A DNA stretch of 64,000 bases from Bacteroidia bacterium (GCA_026391215.1 JAPLDX010000059.1:1-64000); one strand, 5' to 3'; shown: positions 1 to 9,302, counted from the stretch's first letter. Notes: a model not told the origin generated them from the letters alone. Numbers and translations: made by a program.

Positions 1-410
1 ACAGTAGAGTTATATTTATCCCTGAATGCAAGATCATTGACTTTTGCAATGCGGCTTGCATTGATGCCTGACCAGACACGAAGACCAATCTGCCCGATAA
101 AAGCAGATTTTCGAATCACATCTTTTGCTGTCCAACTTGCATCTGTCCTCCAGATTACTATCCGTTTAAAGACTGCCAGGGCTATACTCCCTCCAAGAAA
201 GCCTAAACCACGCATACTTTCCCCTTCAATCAACTGTCCCAAACCTGGTATGATTGCTGAGGAAAGACTCATCATAGAAGGTTTATATGGATCGCCCATC
301 TGGTAAGAATATGCATGGTAATCATATTTAGCTTTATATATACTATACTGAGCATCACAGGCTATATGAAGTAAAAGTAATCCTGTTATTATCGCAATAA
401 TTCTTTTCAT
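1..410 (-). CDS. DUF5683-like exported protein, cut by the left window edge
   Basis: The minus-strand frame opens at the ATG at 408-410 and stays open to base 1, so only about 136 N-terminal residues are visible. It begins with a short signal peptide (MKRIIAIITGLLLLH..., ending near CDAQ) and then reads YSIYKAKYDYHAYSYQMGDP, PGLGQLIEGESMRGLGFLGG and INASRIAKVNDLAFRDKY. These line up almost position for position with the next gene (478-1008), so the two are tandem paralogues. PGLGQ followed by a small-residue hydrophobic stretch is typical of DUF5683-type small envelope proteins of Bacteroidota, whose function is unknown. Export to the envelope is inferred from the signal peptide and the hydrophobic middle. 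The C-terminus lies outside the window. Confidence 0.75.
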   Translation of the reverse strand, partial: MKRIIAIITGLLLLHIACDAQYSIYKAKYDYHAYSYQMGDPYKPSMMSLSSAIIPGLGQLIEGESMRGLGFLGGSIALAVFKRIVIWRTDASWTAKDVIRKSAFIGQIGLRVWSGINASRIAKVNDLAFRDKYNST

Positions 411-477
411 AGTGCAGGGCAGTCAGAAAATTATAATTAATGATTAATTCAGAAGAGTTTTATTAAATGATCATTCA

Positions 478-1008
478 TTAGAAATTCATATTAACAGAGA
501 GCCCGAGCAAAGTTTTATTATTCGTCGAATAAGATCGAAAATTAAGATAAGGCTGAATACTTAAGTTGCCTGATACCTTCTTTTTGTCTCTTAAAGCCAG
601 ATTATTTACCTTAGCAACTCGCGAAGCATCTGCAATTGACCAAATCCAGATACCGGCTGTAGCAGTTAACCCGGAAAATAAGAAAGCCATACCTTTGCGT
701 GTCTTTTCCTCAAAATCTCTATCCATTTCAGTCGCATTTAAAGCTATACTTCCTCCGGCAATTGAAAAAACCAGACAACCTGTGCACCCGAGAAGGAAAC
801 ATATACCTCTCCCGGATTCGCCTGATATCATCTGACCCAGGCCTGGTACAAATAATGATGCAGAAGCTGCAGAAGATGGATTATACGGATCTCCGGGTTG
901 ATAGGTGTAGTGGCGATAATCATATTTCGCCTTATTAATTCCGTATTGAGCATTGACAATTGTGCAAATTAAAAGTGTACTTATAAGCAAGAAAATAAGC
1001 TTTTTCAT
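478..1008 (-). CDS. DUF5683-like exported protein
   Basis: This 176-aa protein has a signal peptide (residues 1-20, cleavage after VNAQ). A Tyr/Pro-rich segment (YDYRHYTYQPGDPYNPSS) follows, then a PGLGQMISGESGRG motif leading into a hydrophobic helix (CFLLGCTGCLVFSIAGG). A second hydrophobic stretch (GMAFLFSGLTATAGIWIWSIADASR) comes before a basic region and a C-terminal part with alternating hydrophobic residues ending in VNMNF. The final Phe and amphipathic end could be a membrane beta-strand, but that is only a suggestion. It is a tandem copy of the truncated gene at 1-410, 67 bases away on the same strand, so the two probably share a transcript. The family is recognised from its motif. 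No catalytic residues are seen and the function is unknown. Confidence 0.8.
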   Translation of the reverse strand: MKKLIFLLISTLLICTIVNAQYGINKAKYDYRHYTYQPGDPYNPSSAASASLFVPGLGQMISGESGRGICFLLGCTGCLVFSIAGGSIALNATEMDRDFEEKTRKGMAFLFSGLTATAGIWIWSIADASRVAKVNNLALRDKKKVSGNLSIQPYLNFRSYSTNNKTLLGLSVNMNF

Positions 1009-1090
1009 TGTTATGGAATTATTGACTTAAAGTAATATATCAAAGTTACACCAGCAAAAAGCTAAAGTCAAGTATATTTTAATAGAAAAA

Positions 1091-1113
1091 CCCCCGGAGC
1101 AGATTTCCGGGGG
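1091..1113 (-). terminator. Rho-independent terminator of the FISUMP gene
   Basis: An 8-bp perfect G/C-rich stem (1091-1098 with 1106-1113) encloses a 7-base loop. Read on the minus strand it is followed at once by five T residues (the A-run at 1086-1090). It lies 56 bases beyond the stop of the minus-strand gene ending at 1169, as expected for its terminator. Confidence 0.8.
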
Positions 1114-1168
1114 TAAGCTGACTTTATAGCGGAAGTGAAATGTTATAACAGAGCTATAGAGTTTTTAA

Positions 1169-2392
1169 TTATTTCTTCGGCGGGTCCATTATACAGCGGA
1201 CAGCTGTTGCTTGATTTCCCCGGAATTCAGGTAAGAATACTTTTTCAGAATTATACTCAAACTTAGCTGTATAATTAAATCCCAGTTGTTGACCAGCTGT
1301 AGCTGTCCAAATATACTCATGGGAAGTAATAAGATCAAATATAGATCCATCCCATATACCTCCGGGAAGTGCCGTAAAACCACTTTCATTGGTCGCTACA
1401 TTCCCTGCTTTCCAATGAGTTATTCCAGCTTCTTTTAATTTAACTCCAGCTACTGTCTCATCCAGATAACTAGCCAGGGTATTCCATTCTTTAACAGTAG
1501 GCACATGCCAGCCAACAGGGCAAATACCTCTTGTAGTTCCTATATTTCCGCTATCGGATTTAGCACCTTGCATCATTTCCGACCATTGATACAAACCTCC
1601 AAAAATCTTACAGTTTCTGTCATCATTATTATAACAGTATTTCTTAATAATCTGAAAATCTGTTTGTTCTACTCCACCAGGTATCATAATACCAACATTA
1701 AGATTTTCTGCCATCCATGTTTGTGTTCCGATTTTTACTACCTCATAATAATTCAAGTCGCGATCCATCACTCCGTTCACAAAAACATTAACTATATCCT
1801 TCTGAATTTCATCACCAATTACCGAGCTGATTTGGATTTCCCCTTTCTGTATATTATTAGATAATCCGGTTTTGTTTATACTCACCGTTAAAGTTTCTGT
1901 TTCATCTATTATTTCACCTGAGAAGGGAAAAACTGTAATCCAATTCTGATTTGTAATGATAGAATATTTTAATGTGTCTTTTCCAATATTTGAGATAGTA
2001 AAAAGCTTAATTGTTGAATCTAATCCAAAGTCGAGATTTTTTTCGGAAATTTTAGGTATTGGAGCACCTTTTAAGAAAAAGTATAATGGAGTAGTTTTCT
2101 CCGGAATTACTTCAACTCTTTTTGTTTCGCTTTCATAAGCCAGTTTTGAAACCTGGATTTCATAAAACCCCGGGATTAGATTTTCAAACAGAAATTTCCC
2201 GTCACTTTCAGTGGTCGTTGTATCATTTAAAGGATTCAGTATAACTGTTACTTCCTGTAATGGCAGAGAGTTTTCACGATCATCCACTTCTCCGCTTATT
2301 TCTCCTGGAAGAATCTCCTCAGTTTTACATTGATTAAGGGAGAAGCCAATTATACTAAAAACAAGAATCAAAATACGTTTAGTCGTTCTCAT
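1169..2392 (-). CDS. FISUMP-domain surface lipoprotein with carboxypeptidase-regulatory-like domain
   Basis: I chose the internal start at 2392 because MRTTKRILILVFSIIGF begins a proper signal sequence; an in-frame start at 2416 adds only eight residues. The sequence LNQC near residue 22 is a poor but possible lipobox. The mature protein starts with a carboxypeptidase-regulatory-like beta-sandwich (GEISGEVDDRENSLPLQEVTV ... TTTESDGKFLFENLIPGFYEI, about residues 30-105). A BACON-like Ig domain follows (about 110-205; ISNIGKDTLKYSI, WITVFPFSGEI). The C-terminal half is a FISUMP domain: IGTQTWMAENLNVG, the YQWSEMMQG region, CPVGWHVPTVKEWNTLASYL, GFTALPGG and a closing AVRCI. FISUMP proteins are abundant, poorly characterised surface proteins of Bacteroidota and Fibrobacteres. 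A surface location is inferred. Confidence 0.85.
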   Translation of the reverse strand: MRTTKRILILVFSIIGFSLNQCKTEEILPGEISGEVDDRENSLPLQEVTVILNPLNDTTTTESDGKFLFENLIPGFYEIQVSKLAYESETKRVEVIPEKTTPLYFFLKGAPIPKISEKNLDFGLDSTIKLFTISNIGKDTLKYSIITNQNWITVFPFSGEIIDETETLTVSINKTGLSNNIQKGEIQISSVIGDEIQKDIVNVFVNGVMDRDLNYYEVVKIGTQTWMAENLNVGIMIPGGVEQTDFQIIKKYCYNNDDRNCKIFGGLYQWSEMMQGAKSDSGNIGTTRGICPVGWHVPTVKEWNTLASYLDETVAGVKLKEAGITHWKAGNVATNESGFTALPGGIWDGSIFDLITSHEYIWTATAGQQLGFNYTAKFEYNSEKVFLPEFRGNQATAVRCIMDPPKK

Positions 2393-2429
2393 AATCCCGT
2401 TTCTAAGTAAGATCAAATATCATGCCAGC

Positions 2430-3632
2430 TCAGGGAACGATGCTTTTTACCCTTTGGGTTATCTTCCCAGTCTTTTTATTCTTAATTATGATCTTCACCT
2501 TTCCGTCTGGCATGGTCTCTTCCTTGATAAAAATATGGTCTTTGTCATAGTCCCTGATGCCGGAGATTTTCGGAGTCTTCTTATTTCCGCGCCAAACCTT
2601 TAGCCTGACAGGCTCCCATTTTTTTGAGGTAGCAGAACGGTAGCAGGCATCCATGATCTCATTTACAATATATCCATCATAAAAAGTCTCCTTTGCTTTA
2701 CCTTTTTTCTCAAATGCACCGAACATGTCAGTAAACATATCCGTGTAACCCAGCTCTACCACTTCATCCCCGACAGGGAATAGCCAGCCCTTATCCGTTT
2801 CAGTCTTCTCTGCGACATACCCTTTCTTACCTCCGGCAGTAAAAATCTCAAAGCCGGTGCGCAGGAAATTATTAATCCATATTGTACCATCGGTACCCAT
2901 CACCTCATCCCTTAAATCCATGCCTCCGCGGAATGTCCAGCTAACTTCGAACTGTCCCACCGCACCGTTTTCATATCTGACCAGACCAATTGCATTATCC
3001 TCAGAATCAATAGGCTTAACAAGAGTGTCTGCCCAGCATATTACTTCAACGGGTCTTATATCCTTGCCTATATAATTCCTGGCTATCTCTATGCAGTGGC
3101 ATCCCATATCCAGCAAAACTCCCCCGCCTGAAATTTCCTTTGTCCAGAACCAGTCACTGTGCGGACCGGGATGGGTTTCACGTGAACGGACCCATGTGAC
3201 CTGACCAACTGCTCCTGCCCTTACTGAACTCAAAGCCTTAAGAGTCTTCGGAGGGTAAACAAGATCTTCCAGATACCCGTTCATGATGCCAGCCTTTTCA
3301 ACCAGATCCATCATTTGTTTTGCTTCTTCTGCATTTCTTCCCAATGGTTTTGTGCATAATACTGCTTTCCCGGCTGCAGCCGCCAGCTTAACCGCTTCAA
3401 GGTGGAGATTATTGGGAAGACCGATGACAACAACTTCAACCTCAGGATCATTTACAGCTTCTTTAATGGAGGTTGTCCACCTGGGGATTCCGTGTTTTTT
3501 CGCAAATACCTTCCCTCTCTCCTTGTCTCTTGAATAAATTATAACCACATGGTCACGATTACGCTGACCATGAAGGGAGAAAGTGTAGAAATCGCCGATA
3601 AAACCGGCTCCGAGCATTGCTACATTTGCCAT
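2430..3632 (-). CDS. Gfo/Idh/MocA family NAD(P)-dependent oxidoreductase
   Basis: This is a 400-aa two-domain dehydrogenase. The N-terminal Rossmann fold carries GAGFIGDFY (residues 8-16), then [13 protein letters not shown] and [12 protein letters not shown] (Lys95-Pro96). The last is the family's EKP motif with Thr in place of Glu. The C-terminal alpha/beta domain has [21 protein letters not shown], where the conserved Asp and His are expected to act on a sugar or inositol substrate. The last 60 residues are a basic tail not usual for the family. No signal peptide is seen, so it should be cytoplasmic. Family members oxidise or reduce sugars, inositols or biliverdin, and the substrate cannot be told here. 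The VOC protein gene lies 19 bases upstream on the same strand and is probably co-transcribed. Confidence 0.9.
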   Translation of the reverse strand: MANVAMLGAGFIGDFYTFSLHGQRNRDHVVIIYSRDKERGKVFAKKHGIPRWTTSIKEAVNDPEVEVVVIGLPNNLHLEAVKLAAAAGKAVLCTKPLGRNAEEAKQMMDLVEKAGIMNGYLEDLVYPPKTLKALSSVRAGAVGQVTWVRSRETHPGPHSDWFWTKEISGGGVLLDMGCHCIEIARNYIGKDIRPVEVICWADTLVKPIDSEDNAIGLVRYENGAVGQFEVSWTFRGGMDLRDEVMGTDGTIWINNFLRTGFEIFTAGGKKGYVAEKTETDKGWLFPVGDEVVELGYTDMFTDMFGAFEKKGKAKETFYDGYIVNEIMDACYRSATSKKWEPVRLKVWRGNKKTPKISGIRDYDKDHIFIKEETMPDGKVKIIIKNKKTGKITQRVKSIVP

Positions 3633-3651
3633 AGATTCAGATTTTAAGTTT

Positions 3652-4035
3652 CTATTCAGATACTATTTCTATCCTGTTATTCTCCGGATCAAGTATTACG
3701 CTTTCATAATATCCGTCACCCGTAACACGCGGCCCGCTCTCAATAATAATCCCATTTCTCTGCATAAGCCATGTAAGGCTGTCAACCTTTTCCCTTGATC
3801 CGGCATTTAACGCAATATGGGCATATCCCAAAGAAATATCCATGCCTGCAGGACCGATATTATTCTTTTTCATTATTTCAATCCTTCCTCCATCGGGAAA
3901 TGTTAAAAAATACGAGGAAAACCGCTTTGTCGGATTAACATATTTTTCATTGACCGTGCAATCGAAATACTTTATAAAGAAATCCCTTTCACCTTCCAGA
4001 TCATTTACCCAGATCGCAGTATGGTCAATTTTCAT
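3652..4035 (-). CDS. VOC (glyoxalase/bleomycin-resistance) superfamily protein
   Basis: The ATG at 4035 is preferred because [20 protein letters not shown] is the usual beginning of a VOC protein; the frame also has an ATG at 4065. The 127-aa product has the paired beta-alpha-beta-beta-beta layout. Candidate metal ligands are His5, Glu in GGRIEIM, His in GYAHIALN and Glu in NNRIEIV, which match the H/E...H/E pattern of metal-dependent members. The ending [12 protein letters not shown] is typical of lactoylglutathione lyase-like VOC proteins. The substrate is unknown. It sits just upstream of the Gfo/Idh/MocA oxidoreductase on the same strand, and a shared small-molecule pathway is plausible but unproven. 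Confidence 0.85.
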   Translation of the reverse strand: MKIDHTAIWVNDLEGERDFFIKYFDCTVNEKYVNPTKRFSSYFLTFPDGGRIEIMKKNNIGPAGMDISLGYAHIALNAGSREKVDSLTWLMQRNGIIIESGPRVTGDGYYESVILDPENNRIEIVSE

Positions 4036-4176
4036 AGTTTTTTCTATTGTTTCAACCTGTAACAAATATAATAAGAACTATCAGTGAATCCTCATACTTT
4101 TCTTATTCTGATTCCAGGATAAAATGTCAGGCGGTAAAAGAAGTTTAAACTATCTTTATAAGAAATACACCTCATA

Positions 4177-5622
4177 ATGAAAATCCGGAATTATTTGCTG
4201 GTGCCTGCGCTGGTTTGTATTCTTGCGGGATGCAATGAGAAACAGGAATGCGATAAATTGCTGAAAGAAATTGAGACAAATCATATTGCAGGAAATTTCA
4301 AAGAATCTGCAAAGCTGACTGATTCTCTTAAACATTGCTGCACCAGTGATGTATGGCTGATCAGGAAGGCTGATTCCCTTACTGAGATCGCTGAAAGAAT
4401 CAGGCTCGATTTTCCTTTTACCAGTGAGCAGATAATCAGCAGGATAGAAAAGCTTGCCGGTCCCGTAAGTAAAGATGATATTGCAACCTGGGAAAATAAT
4501 AAATGGCTTGAGTGCAGAGTAATTGATAGTGAAAAGAAATATTTCAACAGGGCGGCATCCAACCTTATGCTTATCAGGAAGTTTTATGAAGATAAAGAAG
4601 GCAGGCTGAGAAATATTGCCAATGATCCTGACATGATCTTCAGATTGAACCACACTGGCGAAGTACTCAAGGCAGCCGGGACAAAAACCAAACCTGTTAT
4701 ACCTGTAAATATGATAATCACCTTTGCCATTATCGTACAGCCTGATGCCGTACCTGAAGGTGAGATAATAAGATGCTGGATTCCCTGGCCAAAAGGAAAC
4801 CATTCCCGCCAGTCACAGCCGGAATTGATCAATATATCAAATGTAAATTACATAATAGCCCCTGATTCAGCCATACATCGTTCAATATATATGGAAGAAA
4901 CCACTGAAAAAGGACTCCCCGTGGTATTTGAGGTATACTTCAGGTATCAATCTGCTGCTCAATATTTTAATCTGAATAATATTAAAGTTCTGCCATATGA
5001 TAAAACTTCAGGCCTTTACAGAAAGTACACAAGCGAGCAGCTGCCTCAAATCTGCTTTACAGATAAGATCAAGCGGCTGGCCGATTCAATAACAAGTCCC
5101 CAGGATGATCCTGCAGCTACAGTCAGGAAGATCTATATGTGGTTCAAGGAAAACATTCCCTGGACGGGAGCGCTTGAATACTCAATAATGCCAAACATCC
5201 CTGAATATGTCTTAAGCAACCGCCGCGGAGATTGCGGTATGCAGACCTTATTATTCATGTCAATGCTCAGGTATAAGGGAATTCCTGTAAGGTGGCAGAG
5301 TGGGTGGATGGTACCTCAGGGAGGTGAAAACCTGCACGACTGGTGCGAGGTTTATTTCGAAGGAACAGGATGGGTACCGGCAGATATTTCTTATGACCTT
5401 CAGGATTCGGAAATTGCTGAACTCAGAGAGTTTTACCTGTCAGGCATCGATTCGTACAGGCTTATTGCGAACGACGGCATCGCAGGATCATTCTACCCTG
5501 AAAAGAAATATATGAGAAGCGATCCCTATGATTTTCAACGTGGAGAAGTAGAATGGAAAGGCGGAAATCTATACTTTGATAACTGGGACTCTGAGATGAA
5601 AATAGAAATTAATCAACCTTGA
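4177..5622 (+). CDS. Transglutaminase-like domain lipoprotein
   Basis: This 481-aa protein has an SPII signal (hydrophobic run ending CILAGC, Cys at about residue 19), so it should be a periplasmic or outer-membrane lipoprotein. Residues 20-150 look helical. Residues 170-290 form a beta-rich region (IPVNMIITFAIIVQPDAVPEGE). Residues 320-440 are a transglutaminase/protease core. Its triad is readable: Cys353 in RGDCGMQTLL, His387 in NLHDWCEV and Asp403 in VPADISYD. Bacterial members are usually peptidases or cross-linking enzymes; the substrate is not known. The C-terminus overlaps the convergent YhcH-like gene by 14 bases. The ATG at 4177 is directly followed by the signal peptide, which supports this start. 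Confidence 0.88.
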   Translation: MKIRNYLLVPALVCILAGCNEKQECDKLLKEIETNHIAGNFKESAKLTDSLKHCCTSDVWLIRKADSLTEIAERIRLDFPFTSEQIISRIEKLAGPVSKDDIATWENNKWLECRVIDSEKKYFNRAASNLMLIRKFYEDKEGRLRNIANDPDMIFRLNHTGEVLKAAGTKTKPVIPVNMIITFAIIVQPDAVPEGEIIRCWIPWPKGNHSRQSQPELINISNVNYIIAPDSAIHRSIYMEETTEKGLPVVFEVYFRYQSAAQYFNLNNIKVLPYDKTSGLYRKYTSEQLPQICFTDKIKRLADSITSPQDDPAATVRKIYMWFKENIPWTGALEYSIMPNIPEYVLSNRRGDCGMQTLLFMSMLRYKGIPVRWQSGWMVPQGGENLHDWCEVYFEGTGWVPADISYDLQDSEIAELREFYLSGIDSYRLIANDGIAGSFYPEKKYMRSDPYDFQRGEVEWKGGNLYFDNWDSEMKIEINQP

Positions 5623-6223
5623 CTTTGACAACGGCTTTTCTTACCTGTGAGTTTTCGCCATCCTTCAGCCCCGGACGATGAGCGTCATCAGGGAAGAAGA
5701 TGAAGAACCTGTCAGGCGTAGCGCTTATGTTATTGATGGTGTTGACTGTCAGGAACATAACATCTTTTGATTCATCATAAGGCTCAAGGATATCTTTCTT
5801 CTCTGACATGGGAGCTATACCGATAAGTTCCTTGCCATTGGCTACATATTGTATATCAATATATTTTATATGAGCTTCATAGCGGGCATCTTCTTCGTTT
5901 TTTGTCATATACTCACTGATGGGAGCATATACATTATTACCGTCAATTTCATGACGCTTTAATTCAAGTTTCATCATGTCATTGTCCTTCAAAAATTTAA
6001 AAGCTTTATTCCACCTCTCCTTATTTTTGAAATAGGACATAGCAAATTCTTTACGGTTGATTGATGCATCAGGCTTCACCTTCCAGCCATCAAGCCATTC
6101 TTCTTTTTCGAACCATTTATCGATCTGTTTACTGCTCCATAAGGCAGGATCATTTGAACTTTTACAGCCCAAAAAACCTAAAAAACTTGTAACGATCATA
6201 ATTTTAAGGAATAAATTTTTCAT
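5609..6223 (-). CDS. YhcH/YjgK/YiaL family protein with lipoprotein signal
   Basis: The 204-aa product carries the family signature: AHIKYIDIQYVANGKELIGI in the middle and FFIFFPDDAHRPGL near the C-terminus, whose His, Asp and Glu residues form a cupin metal site. Unlike the usual cytosolic members of about 150 aa, it starts with a hydrophobic segment ending LGFLGC, a good lipobox, and about 35 extra residues containing the motif EEWLDGW. It should therefore act outside the cytoplasm. Known relatives (YhcH, YiaL, EbgC) are linked to sialic acid or other sugar metabolism. Here the substrate is unknown and the neighbours give no clear clue. The 3' end overlaps the convergent transglutaminase gene. 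Confidence 0.88.
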   Translation of the reverse strand: MKNLFLKIMIVTSFLGFLGCKSSNDPALWSSKQIDKWFEKEEWLDGWKVKPDASINRKEFAMSYFKNKERWNKAFKFLKDNDMMKLELKRHEIDGNNVYAPISEYMTKNEEDARYEAHIKYIDIQYVANGKELIGIAPMSEKKDILEPYDESKDVMFLTVNTINNISATPDRFFIFFPDDAHRPGLKDGENSQVRKAVVKVKVD

Positions 6224-6307
6224 AGCTTGAATTATATTCTTTTAAATAGTATTGCTCATAATAACCTGGTAAGCAAGTTATAATAAAGTCGGCAATATAA
6301 TATTCTT

Positions 6308-7132
6308 CTAGTCCAGAAATTGATTTAGCATCTTATAACATTCTTCCCTGAAAATATTAATAGAGGATGGATCCAGCTCTTTCATATGTCTGATCCTCTT
6401 CCTGGTATCATAAAGAACTCCGTTTGTGAATTCATCTCCTGTAAGAATATCAGCCAGAGCCATCGCAATTTTAGACGGCCTCTTCATAAAGGGCGCTGCA
6501 ACGTGGTACAGAAATCTGAACCAGGAATGCTGCATACGGTAAATAGAAGAACCGAAAACTCCCGGATCAATGCTGAAACACCTGAAATCAATATCCTGGT
6601 ATTTTTTTGCAAGCAGATTGCACATAACTGCAATAAAGAGCTTTGAATCTGAATAAGCCTTAAGAGGTGTATAATCTTCCTTTTTCCTGCAAAAGGTTAT
6701 CGCAGGCTTTGAAATTTTGTGAACCACTGATGTAATAGCGGCCAGCCTTAAGGGATGACTTTTGCCGGATCGTTGTATAATAATCTCATTTATAAGAAGA
6801 TGCGCAAGATAATTTACCTGGAAAGTATATTCAATACCATCCTTTGTAGTTGTAAAATCAGGAGGGCTGAGTATCCCGGCATTATTGATAACATAACTTA
6901 CAGAATAATTATCACATATCGTCCTTATGGTATCTGCCGTCTGGCGCAGGTCGTAAAAATCAACTCTGAACAGTTTAAACCTATCTCCAAATTCAGGTAC
7001 CTCCAATGATTTTCTTCCGGTGGCTATGACATAATATCCTCTCCGCAGAAACAGCTTAACCAGCTCAAGTCCCAACCCTGATGTCCCTCCTGTAATGAGT
7101 ACCGTTTTAAGATCTGAAGAGGAATTCTGCAT
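6308..7132 (-). CDS. Short-chain dehydrogenase/reductase (SDR)
   Basis: The start at 7132 (MQNSSSDLKTVLITGG) is chosen over 7159 because the extra residues are unlike an SDR and a TAAGTTTG box (minus strand, 7157-7164) lies across the longer start. The protein of about 274 aa has the nucleotide-binding motif TGGTSGLGLE near residue 13, the structural motif NNAG, Ser in AAITSVVHK and the catalytic YSDSK (Tyr-x-x-x-Lys). ARG in the dinucleotide pocket (YVIATGRKS) suggests NADPH. It resembles retinol dehydrogenase/protochlorophyllide reductase-like SDRs. The substrate is unknown. It is monocistronic and divergent from the exported protein gene at 7235. Confidence 0.9.
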   Translation of the reverse strand: MQNSSSDLKTVLITGGTSGLGLELVKLFLRRGYYVIATGRKSLEVPEFGDRFKLFRVDFYDLRQTADTIRTICDNYSVSYVINNAGILSPPDFTTTKDGIEYTFQVNYLAHLLINEIIIQRSGKSHPLRLAAITSVVHKISKPAITFCRKKEDYTPLKAYSDSKLFIAVMCNLLAKKYQDIDFRCFSIDPGVFGSSIYRMQHSWFRFLYHVAAPFMKRPSKIAMALADILTGDEFTNGVLYDTRKRIRHMKELDPSSINIFREECYKMLNQFLD

Positions 7133-7212
7133 TAATGTGTTATAATATATAATGTTCAAACTTAATAATAAAAGTTACAATCATACTGACAAAAATTAAC
7201 TGAGTATTTTTA

Positions 7213-7220
7213 TACTTTTG
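7213..7220 (+). promoter_or_regulatory. Bacteroidota -7 box (TACTTTTG)
   Basis: TACTTTTG fits the Bacteroidota primary-sigma -7 consensus TAnnTTTG and ends 14 bases before the ATG at 7235. The -33 region is weak (no TTTG at the right distance), so this is a candidate only. The implied leader is very short. Confidence 0.5.
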
Positions 7221-7234
7221 TTAAAAAACAGGCA

Positions 7235-7957
7235 ATGAAGAAAATTTTCGTTTTTCTGTTTTCAGCGTTGACATTTCTGAATGGCTTTTCACAACCTGCC
7301 AGCGTCTATCGGACAGGAATAACCGCTCAGCAGAATCTTAATGCGATAGCTAATCTAGCCCCCTATTCTGGAGGCGGTATTGGATTTGACACGAGGTACC
7401 AGGGAGTTGTTGGAAGCCCAAGATTGTTTGATACTCTTCTTACTTCTTTTCTCCTGGTCAGCGAAAATGAGTATTATATCAGGCTGGAAACCGATCTTGA
7501 TCTTGTAGGAAATGCTGTATTGTACACAGATCCGGGAACAAAGAAGCTGTTTGCCTTACCTTCTGATAACGTCAGGGAGCTGGTTGTTGTGAAGGATAAT
7601 AAAGAGCTGATATTCAGAACAACTAAAGGTCTCAGCTTTGACAAAAGCCTGAAAGAGAATAATTTTTACCAGGTACTGGCAGAAGGATCGGTTCAGTTCA
7701 TAAAAATTCCTGTTAAAACATTTGTCGAAGCTGATTATAAAGGTGCATACAGTTCCGACAGGAGGTTTGACGAATACCAGGCAGTAACAAGGTACTATTT
7801 TAAAGGTGCAGACAATGCTTTTCACCAGATCCAGTTGAACCGAAAATCACTTATTAAGGCTTTCCCTGATAAAAAGGAACTCATTAACCAGTCCTGGGGG
7901 AAGAAAACATCTGAAAATAACGAAGAGATGGTGATTTCGCTTATTGAAAAGTTCTGA
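7235..7957 (+). CDS. Exported protein of unknown function
   Basis: This 240-aa protein has a clear SPI signal (residues 1-19, MKKIFVFLFSALTFLNGFSQ). The mature part reads as mixed alpha/beta with no motif that I recognise: GGGIGFDTRYQGVVGSPRLF, then VLYTDPGTKKLFALP, then a Lys-rich C-terminal half with IKIPVKTFVEADYKGAYSS. No conserved catalytic residue set, TonB box, lipobox or T9SS sorting domain was seen. It has its own -7 box upstream and the next gene begins 96 bases downstream on the same strand. Periplasmic location is inferred from the signal only. Confidence 0.75.
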   Translation: MKKIFVFLFSALTFLNGFSQPASVYRTGITAQQNLNAIANLAPYSGGGIGFDTRYQGVVGSPRLFDTLLTSFLLVSENEYYIRLETDLDLVGNAVLYTDPGTKKLFALPSDNVRELVVVKDNKELIFRTTKGLSFDKSLKENNFYQVLAEGSVQFIKIPVKTFVEADYKGAYSSDRRFDEYQAVTRYYFKGADNAFHQIQLNRKSLIKAFPDKKELINQSWGKKTSENNEEMVISLIEKF

Positions 7958-8053
7958 TTTCAATATACAGCCCTTTTAACTTTTTTTATGATCTGAGAGT
8001 TGCAAATAAGCTGATAATCAAATAATTTTACCCTGTTACAAAAGCTGAAGATT

Positions 8054-9274
8054 ATGAAAAAGAAAATCCTGTTCATGGTTTCATTTATAATGATGGTATT
8101 TTTCTCGACAGACCTTTATTCCCAGGACTGGACTCAATTCAGGGGACCCGGTCGCGACAGCAAAGTGACCGGTTTCAAGGCTCCAGATTCCTGGCCGGCA
8201 GAGCTCACTCAGCAATGGAAAATAAAGGTCGGAACCGGTGATGCTACACCTGTACTTGTCGGAAAGAACATATATCTGAATACCCGCCAGGGAGGTAATG
8301 AGGTAATCCTTTGTCTTAATGCTTCGACAGGAAAGGAACTATGGAGAGACAGCATCCCCGTACCATCTGCAACCGGGCCTGCCGCATCTCATCCGGGGCC
8401 CAGAAGTACTCCTGCTGTTGCAAAAGGAAAGATAGTTACATTCGGCCTTTCAGGAATTCTTTCATGCCTGAGTACTTCTGATGGCAAATTATTATGGAGG
8501 AAAGAAAATCCAACCAACGCAATACCTCAGTTCTACACCGGGATGTCTCCGTTGATCATTGATGGCATCTGTATTGTCCATGTCGGAACAAAAGATAAAG
8601 GCGAAGTGCTTGCCCTTGATCTCAATACAGGAAATGAAAAATGGAAGTGGAGCGGTGACGGACCTGCATATGCCTCTCCTTCCCTGATGACTATCGACGG
8701 TCAGAAATGTATTGTAGTACAGACAGAAAAAAATCTCATGGCTTTAAATTTCTCCGATGGGAAGCTTCTATGGCAGACTGCAACACAGCCGATGCAGCGT
8801 TTTTACAACTGCGTCAGCCCTTATATTAAAGGAAACAGAATATATTATACCGGACAGGGCACGGGCACAAAAGCTATTGAGGTTTCAAAACAGGGTAATA
8901 ATTATATCACAAAAGAGTTATGGAGCAGTACAGAGGTTGGTGCAAAATGGAATACGCCAGTGTTGATCGGCGGATACCTTTATGGTTTTACCGATCAGAG
9001 AAGGATCTACTGTCTCAATGCTGCAGACGGTCAGACAGTCTGGATAGACAACACAACCAATAGCGATTTTGCGACAATAGTCGATTGCGGATCTGTGATA
9101 ATAGGCTCCCCCAGCACAGGTTACCTGATAGTTATGAAGCCGGATCTAAAAGCTTATTCGGAGGTAATAAAATATAAAGTCTCAGAAACACCGGTATATG
9201 CTTTCCCTGTTATCGCCCGGAATATTATTTATGTGAAAGATGCCGAATCACTGATAAAGTATATAATAGAGTGA
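8054..9274 (+). CDS. Exported PQQ-binding-like beta-propeller protein
   Basis: This 406-aa protein has a signal peptide (MKKKILFMVSFIMMVFFSTDLYSQ) followed at once by DWTQFRGPGRDSKVTGF, the start usual for PQQ-like propeller proteins of Bacteroidota and Planctomycetota. Repeated blade motifs follow: LCLNASTGKELWRDSI, SCLSTSDGKLLWRKE, LALDLNTGNEKWKWSG, MALNFSDGKLLWQTA and YCLNAADGQTVWI, giving about six to seven blades. No catalytic quinoprotein dehydrogenase residues were recognised, so it may act as a scaffold or bind a ligand rather than as an enzyme. It is expected in the periplasm. It converges on the diadenylate cyclase gene. Confidence 0.88.
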   Translation: MKKKILFMVSFIMMVFFSTDLYSQDWTQFRGPGRDSKVTGFKAPDSWPAELTQQWKIKVGTGDATPVLVGKNIYLNTRQGGNEVILCLNASTGKELWRDSIPVPSATGPAASHPGPRSTPAVAKGKIVTFGLSGILSCLSTSDGKLLWRKENPTNAIPQFYTGMSPLIIDGICIVHVGTKDKGEVLALDLNTGNEKWKWSGDGPAYASPSLMTIDGQKCIVVQTEKNLMALNFSDGKLLWQTATQPMQRFYNCVSPYIKGNRIYYTGQGTGTKAIEVSKQGNNYITKELWSSTEVGAKWNTPVLIGGYLYGFTDQRRIYCLNAADGQTVWIDNTTNSDFATIVDCGSVIIGSPSTGYLIVMKPDLKAYSEVIKYKVSETPVYAFPVIARNIIYVKDAESLIKYIIE

Positions 9275-9302
9275 TCCTCTAAATCTAGGGACATTCAACT
9301 TT

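Noticed and set aside
4156..4803. 215-aa minus-strand frame inside the transglutaminase gene
   Set aside because: It is antisense to a well-supported lipoprotein gene with a full catalytic triad, and its translation is Phe/Ile/Tyr-rich with no domain or signal.
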